Shown: one piece after another, positions 33,579 to 42,557 of the stretch
How the letters are laid out: every line of letters starts with the position of its first letter
How positions within the stretch are numbered: position 1 is the first letter of the stretch
Assembly: GCF_000686705.1 (NCBI RefSeq)
Contig: NZ_JMLJ01000007.1
Location: 124,001 to 188,000, forward strand
Direction of reading: 5' to 3'
From: Clostridium hydrogeniformans DSM 21757
Lineage (GTDB): Bacteria > Bacillota > Clostridia > Clostridiales > Clostridiaceae
DNA length: 64,000 bases
Program-made: the position numbers and the translations under genes
The notes under the pieces: generated by a model
The model's input: the letters and a program-made list of their open reading frames with translations, nothing else
Databases searched by the model: none
What the model was told of the DNA's origin: nothing

Positions 33579-34616
33579 TTAGTTTACTGATGATTCTATT
33601 ATACTAAAACTTATATCGTCACAATTAATTTCTGCCATCGCTCCATAAGGTAGAATCATGGTAGGAGCAGTATGTCCAAAATTCATATTATACATAATTG
33701 GTAAGTTAATAAGACCTAGTTCATCTCTAATAACCTTTAATATAACTTCCTTGTATTCCTCATAGTATAAGTTATCATAAGGTTTTCCAAATATTATCCC
33801 TTTAACATTTTGAAGTATTTCTAAGGAACCATAGTTTCTTAGCCAATATTCTAAGTGCTTAGGACTTGGTTTCTCTTCTGAAGTTTCTAAAAACAGTATT
33901 GTATCTTTCCACTCATCAATGGATGGCCATATTTTAGTACCTTTGATCATTTCTAGAACCTCAACACATCCCCCAATAAGTCTTCCTTTAACTTTTCCTT
34001 TTCCTTGTAAAAGTTCATATCCACTATTATCCTTGATTTTTCTTTTTATATTTTTATTTTTCTCTTCCCAAGGTAAATGTTCACTTGTCCAAATTGGTGA
34101 TGCCTCAATGGTTCCAATTGTAGAACTATCAAATAAAACTTTGTGAATCCAATGCTTAGTATAATCAAACATCTCTACATTCTCTGCAAATTCCGCAAGA
34201 ATAGAAGGTCCATAAAAAGTAGATAATCCTGCCTTATAACAAATCATATGAGTTACAGTAGTATCAGAATAACCAATAAATATTTTAGGATTTTCCTTTA
34301 TAACATCAAAATCTATATAAGGAAGCATTCTAACACTTTCTTCCCCTCCAATACAAGAAAATATAGCTTTAATAGATTTATCTTTAAAGGCTTCCATTAA
34401 ATCATCAGCTCTTTTTTTAGGATTATTATATAAGTAATTAGAGCCTTTTAATGTATGTGGCATTTCAACAACGCTTAACCCAAATAGTTTTTCTAATCTC
34501 TCTTTTCCTACTTTGTATCTCCACAATATGTTTTTATCTCCAGCTCCTCCCCAAGATAAGCTTACAGTTGCAACCTTATCCCCTATTTTTAATTTTTCTG
34601 GTCTTATTAACTCCAT
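33579..34616 (-). CDS. S66 family serine peptidase (LD-carboxypeptidase/MccF-like)
   Basis: This 345-residue protein belongs to peptidase family S66. The opening KIGDKVATVSLSWGGAGD, the nucleophile serine in FIGYSDTTVTH (G-Y-S-D) and the C-terminal FGHTAPTMILPYGA with the catalytic histidine are typical. Both LD-carboxypeptidases, which recycle peptidoglycan, and MccF, which gives immunity to microcin C, share this fold. The SWGGAGD start and length favour the MccF-like branch. No antibiotic cluster is nearby. GGGGGGAG precedes ATG 34616. Confidence 0.82.
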   Translation of the reverse strand: MELIRPEKLKIGDKVATVSLSWGGAGDKNILWRYKVGKERLEKLFGLSVVEMPHTLKGSNYLYNNPKKRADDLMEAFKDKSIKAIFSCIGGEESVRMLPYIDFDVIKENPKIFIGYSDTTVTHMICYKAGLSTFYGPSILAEFAENVEMFDYTKHWIHKVLFDSSTIGTIEASPIWTSEHLPWEEKNKNIKRKIKDNSGYELLQGKGKVKGRLIGGCVEVLEMIKGTKIWPSIDEWKDTILFLETSEEKPSPKHLEYWLRNYGSLEILQNVKGIIFGKPYDNLYYEEYKEVILKVIRDELGLINLPIMYNMNFGHTAPTMILPYGAMAEINCDDISFSIIESSVN

Positions 34617-34902
34617 TATCTCCCCCCCTTATTCTATGTCCTAATTTAATATACTGTAATATAAAAAATTGTTTTTCTTATAGTGGTAAAATACGTTTAC
34701 TTTCTATATATTGTATCATATCTTTTTAGGAATATAGGATATATTTCCATATTAATTTGTTGCAGTAAAAGTAATTTTCTATTAATAAAATTACTATATC
34801 ATATAACTTAGACATAAAAACTCTAAGGTCTTAAAATGTGATTACTCACCAAGTGATAGGTAATATTTTAATTTAAAATAGATTTTAGAAAATTTCATTA
34901 TC

Positions 34903-35773
34903 TTAATAAAAATCATTTATATACTCTTCCCCAAAAGGCATATCTGAGTATTCAATCTCAAAATAACTTGTATCTTTAGTAAGAATATAATTTAATACTC
35001 CAATAAAATACCCAGCTTCACGAGTCTGATGATCTACAAACCTAGTAGATAACACACCTAGTGACTCAAAGTCATGTATCATAGACCTAACACTTAATAA
35101 ATGACTTTTATATTCTTTAATAAGAGTTAAACTTTGTCTAACTAGATACATTAAAGATGGTATAGGCTTCTCAGCTGCTGGAGTCAAAGATTTAAGAATT
35201 TCCACTGATGATGGTATCTCTGGAACTGGCTCTAAACTCATCATAGAAACAAGGAGTCTTGCTTTATTAAGAAGATATGAAAATTGTTGTGCAAAATCTT
35301 GGGCTTTTTTTATAGGTCCAAATTCGTAGGGGTCAGCCCAATGCATTATAAACATAGAGTGCTCAAATGTCTGCCTAAGCCAGAAGACAAGTTCATATAG
35401 TATTTCTCTATTCCCCATCTCCTCTGGAGTTTCCTCACTAATTAACTTAAGATAATATTGATTTTCTTTAACAAGATGGTCTCGAAATGCAGGATAGTCA
35501 TTGGCTACCAGGTGTTCCGTCAATTGAGATAGTAATAATTCATTTGAAAAACTCATAAAATCTATTACTAATGGACGAACTTTTTGAAAATTAAGCTCCC
35601 CCCTTTTGAGCTAACCTATCAAAAGTTTGAAATTCTTGATGATAATACAATGCCTTTTCTGATTCCTTTAACTGCTCTACTGTTAAATTTTTTCTTACAA
35701 AAAGAGCATGATCAGCTATATCCCTCATCCAGAAACGTTGAATTATATTCATTTTTCTTAAGGTTCCATCCAT
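34903..35773 (-). pseudogene. DUF2935 protein gene, frameshifted in a six-G run
   Basis: Two open frames are halves of one DUF2935 protein. Positions 35591-35773 encode FWMRDIADHALFVRKNL through RLAQKGG, and the continuation reads ELNFQKVRPLVIDFMSFSNE to the end at 34903. The frame breaks in a run of six G on the minus strand (35598-35603 as C). With five G the gene would encode 289 residues with no stop. AAGGAGG precedes ATG 35773. DUF2935 proteins have two helical metal-binding-like domains and an unknown role. The run could be a slippage-prone phase switch, a fixed mutation or a sequencing error. Confidence 0.8.
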
Positions 35774-35883
35774 AATATTTGCCTCCTTAGATAAAATTTT
35801 ACCATCTTTATATTATGGTTAAAATAGCATCTAATATACCAATTAGTTTATTCAATGCTTTACCATTGAGATTATCTATATAA

Positions 35884-35923
35884 AAAAAGTAGTCTGTATA
35901 TTTAATTTTACAAACTACTTTTT
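35884..35923 (-). terminator. Terminator of the coiled-coil protein gene
   Basis: The stem AAAAAGTAGT/ACTACTTTTT lies about 80 bases after the gene at 36005 on the minus strand. Confidence 0.7.
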
Positions 35924-36004
35924 AAAACAAACACATAAAAACTATTCTATTTTATATACTTTACCAGTTATTATCTTTAATTCCTTAGAGAATAATTAAT
36001 ATAC

Positions 36005-36775
36005 TTATCTCGGAGGTCTACATTTACTACAAGGACCATAGGAAGCCTTGGCTTTTTCTAAAGAAACCTGAGTTGCATTTTTAGCATCCATATTTCCACA
36101 ATTAGGTTTAGAATGATATTTCCCTCTATTTTTAGGTAACCAAACCATAGTATTTTGATTACCACTATTAACATTATTATTCTTACTACTGTTACTATTA
36201 CTATTACTATTACCAGCGTAGGATGATTTTGATGCCTCTTGAGCTTTAGCATTCTTTTCTTCTTGTACTTTTTGCTTCTCCTCAAGTTCCCTCTTTTTTG
36301 TCTCTTCCTCTAACCTCTTTTTCTCTTCTTCCTGTAGTTTTTGTTCCTCTTCTTTTTTCTTTTGCTCTTCCTGTAATTTTTCTTCTTCTGCTTTTTTCCT
36401 TTCTTCCTCAATTTTTAATCTTTCTTCTTCTGCTTTTTTCTTCTCCTCTTCCTCTTTAATCTTTTTATCATCTTCTTTAATTTCTTTCTTTGCTAGATTT
36501 TTTTGTGCTGATAATTTCACGTCTTCTTTTTTATCAGATGCAAATCCTAAACCAACCCCAGCCACAAACATAAATACTAATGGAATTCCAATAAGTACTT
36601 TTAAAGGTTTAGAAAGTCTTCTAGTCTTCTTATTTTTTTTAAATAGATAATAAGCTAAATACATAGTTTCAGCTAAAATTACTATTCCACCTAATACTCT
36701 AGAAATACCTATTAATATAAACGTTATAACAATAATTGTAGGTATAAATAGACACTTATTCTTAAAAAAATTCAT
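36005..36775 (-). CDS. Membrane-anchored coiled-coil protein with C-terminal YHxxxxC domain
   Basis: ATG 36775 (MNFFKNKCLF) is chosen because GAGGGGGA precedes it. The 256-residue protein has hydrophobic segments near residues 10-30 and 65-82. A highly charged KAEEEK/KLQEEE coiled coil follows at about 90-175, then an Asn/Ser linker (SNSNSNSSKNNNVNSG). The C-terminal domain of about 45 residues has a Cys/His pattern: VWLPKNRGKYHSKPNCG and GPCSKCRPP. This ending, with YHS, two CxxC-like positions and a VSLEKAKASYGP helix, occurs as an accessory module in surface and nuclease proteins of Firmicutes. The function is unknown; zinc binding is likely. Confidence 0.72.
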   Translation of the reverse strand: MNFFKNKCLFIPTIIVITFILIGISRVLGGIVILAETMYLAYYLFKKNKKTRRLSKPLKVLIGIPLVFMFVAGVGLGFASDKKEDVKLSAQKNLAKKEIKEDDKKIKEEEEKKKAEEERLKIEEERKKAEEEKLQEEQKKKEEEQKLQEEEKKRLEEETKKRELEEKQKVQEEKNAKAQEASKSSYAGNSNSNSNSSKNNNVNSGNQNTMVWLPKNRGKYHSKPNCGNMDAKNATQVSLEKAKASYGPCSKCRPPR

Positions 36776-37117
36776 ACAAATCCCCCTCAAAACGTTTCCA
36801 GAAGGTATTTTAACAAATTTTTAACATTTATTCAACTTTATTATCCTATATTAGGGATTTCCACAAAGAGTTCTATATATATTGGTAACATTTTATATTT
36901 TATTATGAGATTTAAATAACTTAATATAGTAAATACTAAAAACATTTTTACTTGCAGTCATTTTTACAAGAAAATTTACAACAAAAAACTATGCTTAAAT
37001 TTAGTTTCTGTATAGTTTTTTACATGATATTCTTATATCGTTGAACAATATAAGAATATTATGACCTAACTATTTGTAAAAGTTAGGATTTATACGAGCA
37101 TCTGGGTATCTATCTAC
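36776..37117. other. Gene-free spacer with three consecutive hairpins
   Basis: Hairpins lie at 36983-37021 (arms AAAAAACTAT), 37027-37059 (12-bp arms) and 37065-37087 (arms CCTAAC). They follow the truncated SagB-like gene on the minus strand. One or more may terminate it; the clustering is unusual but unexplained. Confidence 0.5.
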
Positions 37118-37666
37118 CTAATTTTTTTCTTCAGATAAAACATATCCCACAGATGAGCATAAAACAGTAAATTCATCTATGCCATCAACGCCTATAAGTT
37201 CGTCTGATTTTTCCTGATAATAACCACCTATTGCACAGCATCCACATCCTAAGGCTTCAGCAGCTAAATATAATTGATGGGATATATAACCTAATTCCAA
37301 AAGCATATTTTTATGTGCGGTGTCACGCCCTAACCACTCACCTTTATATGGTGTACATGCCCAGAAGAAAACAACTGCGGCTTTAGATGTATAACTTTGA
37401 TTTTGACTTGGATTTGTAAATGTATCAGCAATTCTGTCTTGCAAATCTTTTACACTCTTTAAAAAAACAATTTGGTGTGATAGTGGTAAGTATCTCCATA
37501 TGCCATTTTCAACTCCTTCTACATTAAATATAGAAAGATATGTTTCATATGAATTTCCAGCTACGGCTACTGGTCGTAAATAGTTTCTGCCACCGTCCTT
37601 TACATACCTACGATAGCCACCTATTACCTTTTTAACTCCTTGTGTACACCATAAGAGAAACGACAA
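37118..37666 (-). pseudogene. SagB-type nitroreductase-family gene lacking its N-terminus
   Basis: The 182 readable residues match the second half of SagB/ThcOx-type FMN oxidoreductases: SFLLWCTQGVKK, GGRNYLRPVAVAGNSYE, the ALGCGCCAIGGYY helix, and a final EFTVLCSSVGYV. The usual N-terminal 65 or so residues, with the R-R-S-x-R FMN-binding start, are absent. The only start is a TTG without a ribosome site, and an in-frame TAA lies seven codons upstream of it. It is probably a 5'-truncated relic; a redox role is no longer expected. Confidence 0.75.
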
Positions 37667-37730
37667 TTCAAATATTGATATACTTTATGCTATAAATAAC
37701 TTTAAGTGATTGATATAAGCCAAAATAAAA

Positions 37731-37753
37731 GAGTGCAAAAATTGTTTGCACTC
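37731..37753 (-). terminator. Terminator of the malic enzyme gene
   Basis: The stem GAGTGCAAA/TTTGCACTC (37731-37739 with 37745-37753) is followed on the minus strand by TTTTATTTT. A third copy of one arm, GCACTCTTT at 37780-37788, could compete for pairing. Confidence 0.85.
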
Positions 37754-37831
37754 AAATATTATTGTATTTTTAATATCTCGCACTCTTTAAGTAAACCCGT
37801 CAAGCCTTACTACAGAGATTTTTATTATATT

Positions 37832-39064
37832 TTAATTAATATCCAAAAGTTTTTTTGTATGATTTTCTACCATTTCAGGAGTAATATCTTTTTTTCTAGC
37901 AACTCCTGTTTCAATAGCTGCTTTTGCTACAGCTGCTGCTACCTTTGGTGCTATTCTTAAATCAAAGGCTTCTGGCATTACATAACTAGGATTTAATTCC
38001 TCCTCTGATACAGTAGAAGCTATAGCATAAGATGCTGCAATTTTCATTTCATCATTTATTTCAGAAGCTCTTACATCCAGTGCTCCTCTAAATATTCCTG
38101 GAAATGCAACTACATTATTAACTTGGTTTGGAAAATCTGATCTTCCTGTACAAACCACCTTAGCTCCTGCTTTTAAAGCTATATCTGGTAATATTTCAGG
38201 ATTTGGATTAGCCATAGCCATAATAATAGAATCCTTATTCATAGAATGTACCATTTCTTCTGTTACACAATTAGCAACTGATACTCCTAAGAACACATCT
38301 GCTCCTTTTAATACATCCCCTAAAGAACCTTTTCTCATAGTTTTATTAGTTATTTCAGATATTTCATTTTTATATTTATTCATTCCCTCAGCTCTACCTT
38401 TATATATGGCTCCCTTAGTATCACATAAAATAACTTCCTTAGCTCCTATACTTAAAAGAAGCTTTGTTATAGCTATCCCCGCTGCTCCAGCTCCATTTAC
38501 AACTACCGTAATATCCTTAAAACTTTTATTAACAACCTTTAGAGCATTGATAAGACAAGCTACTGAAACTACAGCAGTTCCATGTTGATCATCATGAAAT
38601 ATAGGAATACTTGTCTCTTTCTTAAGTCTTTCTTCTATTTCAAAACATTCTGGTGCTTTAATATCTTCTAAATTTATTCCCCCAAAGGTAGGTTCCATAA
38701 GCTTTACTGTTTCTACTATCTTATCTACATCTTTTGTATTTAAACAAATAGGAAAAGCATCAACTCCACCAAAAGCTTTAAATAACACAGCCTTTCCTTC
38801 CATAACTGGTAGTCCTGCTCCTGCTCCAATATCTCCAAGTCCAAGTACTGCTGTACCGTTAGTTACTACAGCTACCCAGTTTCCCCTTGAAGTATAATCA
38901 TATATTGTATCAGGATTTTTATTAATTTCAAGACATGGTTCTGCAACTCCAGGAGTATAAGCTAGAGTTAAATCATCACTGGTTTTAACAGGCACTTTAC
39001 ACTTTAATTCAATTTTCCCCTCATTGTCCTTATGAAATTTTAAAGCTCTCTCTTTTAAATTCAT
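37832..39064 (-). CDS. Malic enzyme (NAD-dependent, decarboxylating)
   Basis: The 410-residue enzyme oxidatively decarboxylates malate to pyruvate. It starts LKFHKDNEGKIELKCKVPVK, has the TPGVAEPC motif with the catalytic region, a metal-binding HDDQHGTAVVSVA segment, and the nucleotide motif VVNGAGAAGIAITKLL. This is the short malic-enzyme form of Firmicutes such as YtsJ/MaeB-N. Cofactor choice (NAD or NADP) is not certain. It lies 21 bases after aspA on the same strand. Aspartate to fumarate via AspA, then malate via a fumarase encoded elsewhere, then pyruvate is a coherent route. Confidence 0.9.
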   Translation of the reverse strand: MNLKERALKFHKDNEGKIELKCKVPVKTSDDLTLAYTPGVAEPCLEINKNPDTIYDYTSRGNWVAVVTNGTAVLGLGDIGAGAGLPVMEGKAVLFKAFGGVDAFPICLNTKDVDKIVETVKLMEPTFGGINLEDIKAPECFEIEERLKKETSIPIFHDDQHGTAVVSVACLINALKVVNKSFKDITVVVNGAGAAGIAITKLLLSIGAKEVILCDTKGAIYKGRAEGMNKYKNEISEITNKTMRKGSLGDVLKGADVFLGVSVANCVTEEMVHSMNKDSIIMAMANPNPEILPDIALKAGAKVVCTGRSDFPNQVNNVVAFPGIFRGALDVRASEINDEMKIAASYAIASTVSEEELNPSYVMPEAFDLRIAPKVAAAVAKAAIETGVARKKDITPEMVENHTKKLLDIN

Positions 39065-39085
39065 AATTAATATACCACCCTTCTA

Positions 39086-40516
39086 TTATTTTAAAATATT
39101 AAGTTCTCTTAAGATGCCAGGCTTTGTCATGGCAGAAACATCTAAAACTTCATTAAGTTCTTTTTCTCCCATTATCCCCTCATTTAATATTAGTTTCCTT
39201 ATAGGTTCTTTCGTTTTCATAGCTTTTTTAGCTATATTAGCTGCCTCTTTGTAACCTATATATGGGCATATAGCTGTGACTATACCAATACTATTTTCAA
39301 CTAAATCCTCACATCTTCTTTCATTAGCTGTTATTCCGTCAATACAATTATTAACAAAGGTTTCTACCCCGTTTGTTAGTGTCTCTATTGATTGAAATAA
39401 GTTGTAAAATATAATAGGTTCAAATGCATTTAATTCTAACTGTCCAGCCTCTACTGCCATAGTTATTGTCATATCATTTCCTATAATATTAAAAGCAATT
39501 TGATTTATAACTTCTGGTATTACAGGGTTAACCTTTCCAGGCATTATTGAAGATCCATTCTGTTTTGGTGGAAGATTTATTTCTCCAAAACCGGTTCTTG
39601 GTCCAGAGGACATTAATCTTAAATCATTAGCTATTTTTGATAAATTAACAGCTGCAGTCTTAATGGTAGAAGATACTTCTAAAAAAGCATCCAAATTTTG
39701 TGTTCCATCTATTAAGTCCTCACATTGAGTTAAATCAATGCCTGTTACTTTGCTAAGAATAGGAACAATCCTAGTCTCATACTCCTCATCTGCTGTAATC
39801 CCTGTTCCTATTGCTGTAGCACCCATATTTACATATCTTAAACTTTCCATTGATCTTTTAATTCTATTAATATCTCTCTTTATTACAGCGCTATAGGCTC
39901 CAAACTCTTGTCCTAATCTAATAGGAACTGCATCCTGCAACTGAGTTCTACCCATTTTTACAACATGATGGAATTCCTCAGATTTTATTTTTAGTGAATT
40001 ATGTAAAGTTTCTAGAGTTTTTAAGGCCTTTGTAAGAAGCTTTAGAGTAGTTATTTTTCCTGCTGTAGGTATAATATCATTAGTAGATTGTCCCATATTT
40101 ACATGATCATTAGGATGTACAATATTATATTCTCCCTTTTCTCCACCTAAAATTTCAATGGCTCTATTGGCAATTACTTCATTTGCATTCATATTCATAG
40201 ATGTTCCTGCTCCACCTTGGATAGGATCTGTTATAAATTCTTCGTGAAATTTTCCACTAATTATTTCATCTGCAGCTTTAACTATAGCTTGTTCAATATT
40301 TTTATCTAAAAGTCCTATTGATCCATTGGCCAATGCTGATGCCTTCTTTGTTTCTGCAAGACTTCTTATAAATTCTTCATGAATTCTACTTCCTGTTATT
40401 CTAAAGTTTTCTACAGCTCTTAAAGTTTGAACACCATAATATGCCCCAATTGGTATTTCTCTTAAGCCTATAGAATCACTCTCCACTCTAAACTCACTAC
40501 TTTTTCTATACTCCAT
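39086..40516 (-). CDS. aspA: Aspartate ammonia-lyase
   Basis: The 476-residue protein belongs to the aspartase/fumarase superfamily. Signatures include GAYYGVQTLRAVENF near residue 27, MGQSTNDIIPTAGKI and the flexible catalytic SS loop GSSIMPGKVNPVIPEV. The length and the AVENF start favour aspartase over class II fumarase. It releases ammonia from L-aspartate to give fumarate, feeding the following malic enzyme. ATG 40516 has GGGGGTAAT upstream. Confidence 0.9.
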   Translation of the reverse strand: MEYRKSSEFRVESDSIGLREIPIGAYYGVQTLRAVENFRITGSRIHEEFIRSLAETKKASALANGSIGLLDKNIEQAIVKAADEIISGKFHEEFITDPIQGGAGTSMNMNANEVIANRAIEILGGEKGEYNIVHPNDHVNMGQSTNDIIPTAGKITTLKLLTKALKTLETLHNSLKIKSEEFHHVVKMGRTQLQDAVPIRLGQEFGAYSAVIKRDINRIKRSMESLRYVNMGATAIGTGITADEEYETRIVPILSKVTGIDLTQCEDLIDGTQNLDAFLEVSSTIKTAAVNLSKIANDLRLMSSGPRTGFGEINLPPKQNGSSIMPGKVNPVIPEVINQIAFNIIGNDMTITMAVEAGQLELNAFEPIIFYNLFQSIETLTNGVETFVNNCIDGITANERRCEDLVENSIGIVTAICPYIGYKEAANIAKKAMKTKEPIRKLILNEGIMGEKELNEVLDVSAMTKPGILRELNILK

Positions 40517-41093
40517 AAATATTACCCCCTATACTAGTAAAACACTTAGTATGATTTTTCAGTTTCATTTTAGCTCTTATAATAAGTAAAATCAACAAGA
40601 TTTTGCAAGATTTTTTTCATATATTTTTGATATTATGGCAGTATTGCAAGTTTTGATTTAATTTTAATGCAGTTATTTTGATGCTGTATTAATTTAACTA
40701 AGTCTTTTTATGATTTTTAGGTTTAATTCATGAATTTTTTGAATAATCACTTTAATATTCACAGCAATTTTATTAACTATTTATTCATATTTATCTTTAG
40801 AATCCTTTTATAACAAGAATTTTTAAGTTTCTATTTTATTAATATAACTTTAGAGTCATTTACAACCTATTAGTTTATATTTAATTATCTAAATTAAATA
40901 TAATGAAATATTATATTCATTTACAAGTAAATATGTTAAATTTATGAAACTCCTTTACTTGTATTAACATATACCACAAATATCCACTTAACAGAAATAT
41001 CTATTATTGACTTGTGTTGCTTTAGCCAGATGGATAAATTAACTTTAAAACTTAAAGCCCTATAACATTAAATTTATAAATCTCTCATATAAA
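40517..41093. other. Gene-free AT-rich spacer upstream of aspA
   Basis: I see no ORF with a ribosome site. The right part of this 577-base stretch probably holds nothing functional except promoter sequences for the minus-strand aspA operon at the left. Confidence 0.55.
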
Positions 41094-41141
41094 AAATCCA
41101 GTATATAAGTTTATTTAAAAAGAAACTTATATACTGGATTT
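41094..41141 (-). terminator. Terminator with 19-bp arms
   Basis: Positions 41094-41112 pair perfectly with 41123-41141. It lies 27 bases after the stop of the 47-codon minus-strand ORF. Confidence 0.8.
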
Positions 41142-41167
41142 AACATTGAATAATTATCATACTGCTC

Positions 41168-41311
41168 TTAATTACTATTTTTCTTTTTTATAGGATTATA
41201 TTTTGAGGTGTTTTTTTCTTCAGGATTTATATAATCATAATCACCATTTTCTGTTTTTTTTAGTCCTAATGATGCCATTTGTTTTTTAGTAACCCTACGT
41301 TTATTCGTCAT
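41168..41311 (-). CDS. Small basic 47-residue protein, unknown
   Basis: A 47-codon ORF starts with ATG 41311 and AGAAGGAG about 8 bases upstream, and ends just before a strong terminator. This supports a real single-gene transcript. The product is strongly basic (MTNKRRVTKKQMASLGLKK) with an acidic and aromatic middle (NGDYDYINPEE) and a lysine tail. No signal peptide or membrane segment is present. The lysine/arginine opening suggests nucleic-acid or ribosome contact, which is inference only. No family is recognised. Confidence 0.65.
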   Translation of the reverse strand: MTNKRRVTKKQMASLGLKKTENGDYDYINPEEKNTSKYNPIKKKNSN

Positions 41312-41454
41312 ATATACCACTCCTTCTATAATGTTAGAATCACCATAGACAAGAAAATTATTCTTATTTATTAAAAAAGATATGTTTAAGCACTGGATTA
41401 TAAAATAAGTTATTAAAATTATCCTTTATTTATGGGTGATAAATCCTATAAAAA

Positions 41455-41502
41455 AATAGACATCCTAAAGTAATATTATAGATTACTTTAAGGATGTCTA
41501 TT
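41455..41502 (-). terminator. Terminator of the D-lactate dehydrogenase gene
   Basis: Twenty-base arms with one bulged base (41455-41474 with 41482-41502) lie directly after the gene at 41517. Confidence 0.8.
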
Positions 41503-41516
41503 CTTAACTTTATTTG

Positions 41517-42503
41517 TTACCCATTAATTTGCCAAGGGCTATTATCATTTAATAAGAATGAATGTAAGCTCTTTAATCCAAGTTCAACCATGTCACTAAC
41601 TGCTTGATCTGTATAGAAAGCAAAGTGAGGAGTTAATATTACATTAGGTAGGTTCTTTAATATGGATAATTCATCATGATTTACGCCTTTGAAACGACAA
41701 TCACTATGGAATATTCCTAATTCATGCTCTATAACATCAAGACCTGCCCCTCTAATTTTACCACTCTTTAATCCTTCTATAAGTGCAGTTGTATCTATTA
41801 ATTCTCCACGAGAAGTATTTATTATCTTTACTCCATCCTTCATTTTAGCAATATTTTCTTTATTTATTAGATGATAGTTGCTATCAAATAATGGAGCATG
41901 TAGTGTTATGATATCTGATTTACTTAATAATGTATCTAGATCAACATATTCAACATACTTTTTCATTTCCTCATTTGGATATAGATCATAAGCAAGTATT
42001 TTACAACCAAAGCCTGTAAAGTTTTTAACAACAACTTGTCCAATAGCTCCTGTTCCAATAACTCCTACTACTTGATTACGTAATTCATTTCCCATAAGTC
42101 CACCTAATGTGTAATCATGACCTTGGCTTCTTTTTATTGATTCTATAACTCTACGGTTTAGCATTAATGCAAGCATTGTTGCAAAGTCAGCAACTGAATT
42201 TGGAGAATATTTTGTATTACTTACCTTTATTCCAAGCTCCTTAGCTGCTTCTAAATCTATGTTATTAAATCCAGCACTTCTTGTAGCTAAATACTTAACT
42301 CCACTTTTACTTAACTTTTCTAGGACCTCTCTTTGAGCATTACAGTTACCTAATATTGTAACACCCTCTACCCCCTCTGATAAATGTGCATTTTCAGGAG
42401 ATAAACTTTCTTTTACATAAGTAACATCTAATTTTAATTCCTTTGAAAATTTTTCAAAAGCCTCAGCCTCATCTGGTCTACATGCATATGCAACAACTCT
42501 CAT
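41517..42503 (-). CDS. ldhA: D-lactate dehydrogenase (2-hydroxyacid dehydrogenase)
   Basis: This 328-residue NAD-dependent enzyme of the D-isomer family has TRSAGFNNIDL in the substrate domain and the Rossmann motif VIGTGAIGQVVVKNF. The active-site arginine is in INTSRGELIDT, and the histidine in LTPHFAFYTDQAV. It would reduce pyruvate to D-lactate to recycle NADH. The gene follows a PTS-type permease by 54 bases on the same strand and ends at a terminator. A related function, such as hydroxyisocaproate dehydrogenase, cannot be excluded. Confidence 0.88.
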   Translation of the reverse strand: MRVVAYACRPDEAEAFEKFSKELKLDVTYVKESLSPENAHLSEGVEGVTILGNCNAQREVLEKLSKSGVKYLATRSAGFNNIDLEAAKELGIKVSNTKYSPNSVADFATMLALMLNRRVIESIKRSQGHDYTLGGLMGNELRNQVVGVIGTGAIGQVVVKNFTGFGCKILAYDLYPNEEMKKYVEYVDLDTLLSKSDIITLHAPLFDSNYHLINKENIAKMKDGVKIINTSRGELIDTTALIEGLKSGKIRGAGLDVIEHELGIFHSDCRFKGVNHDELSILKNLPNVILTPHFAFYTDQAVSDMVELGLKSLHSFLLNDNSPWQING

Positions 42504-42557
42504 TATAAAATTCCTCCTATGTTATTTATATTTTATAGATTATCCAAATCCTACATA

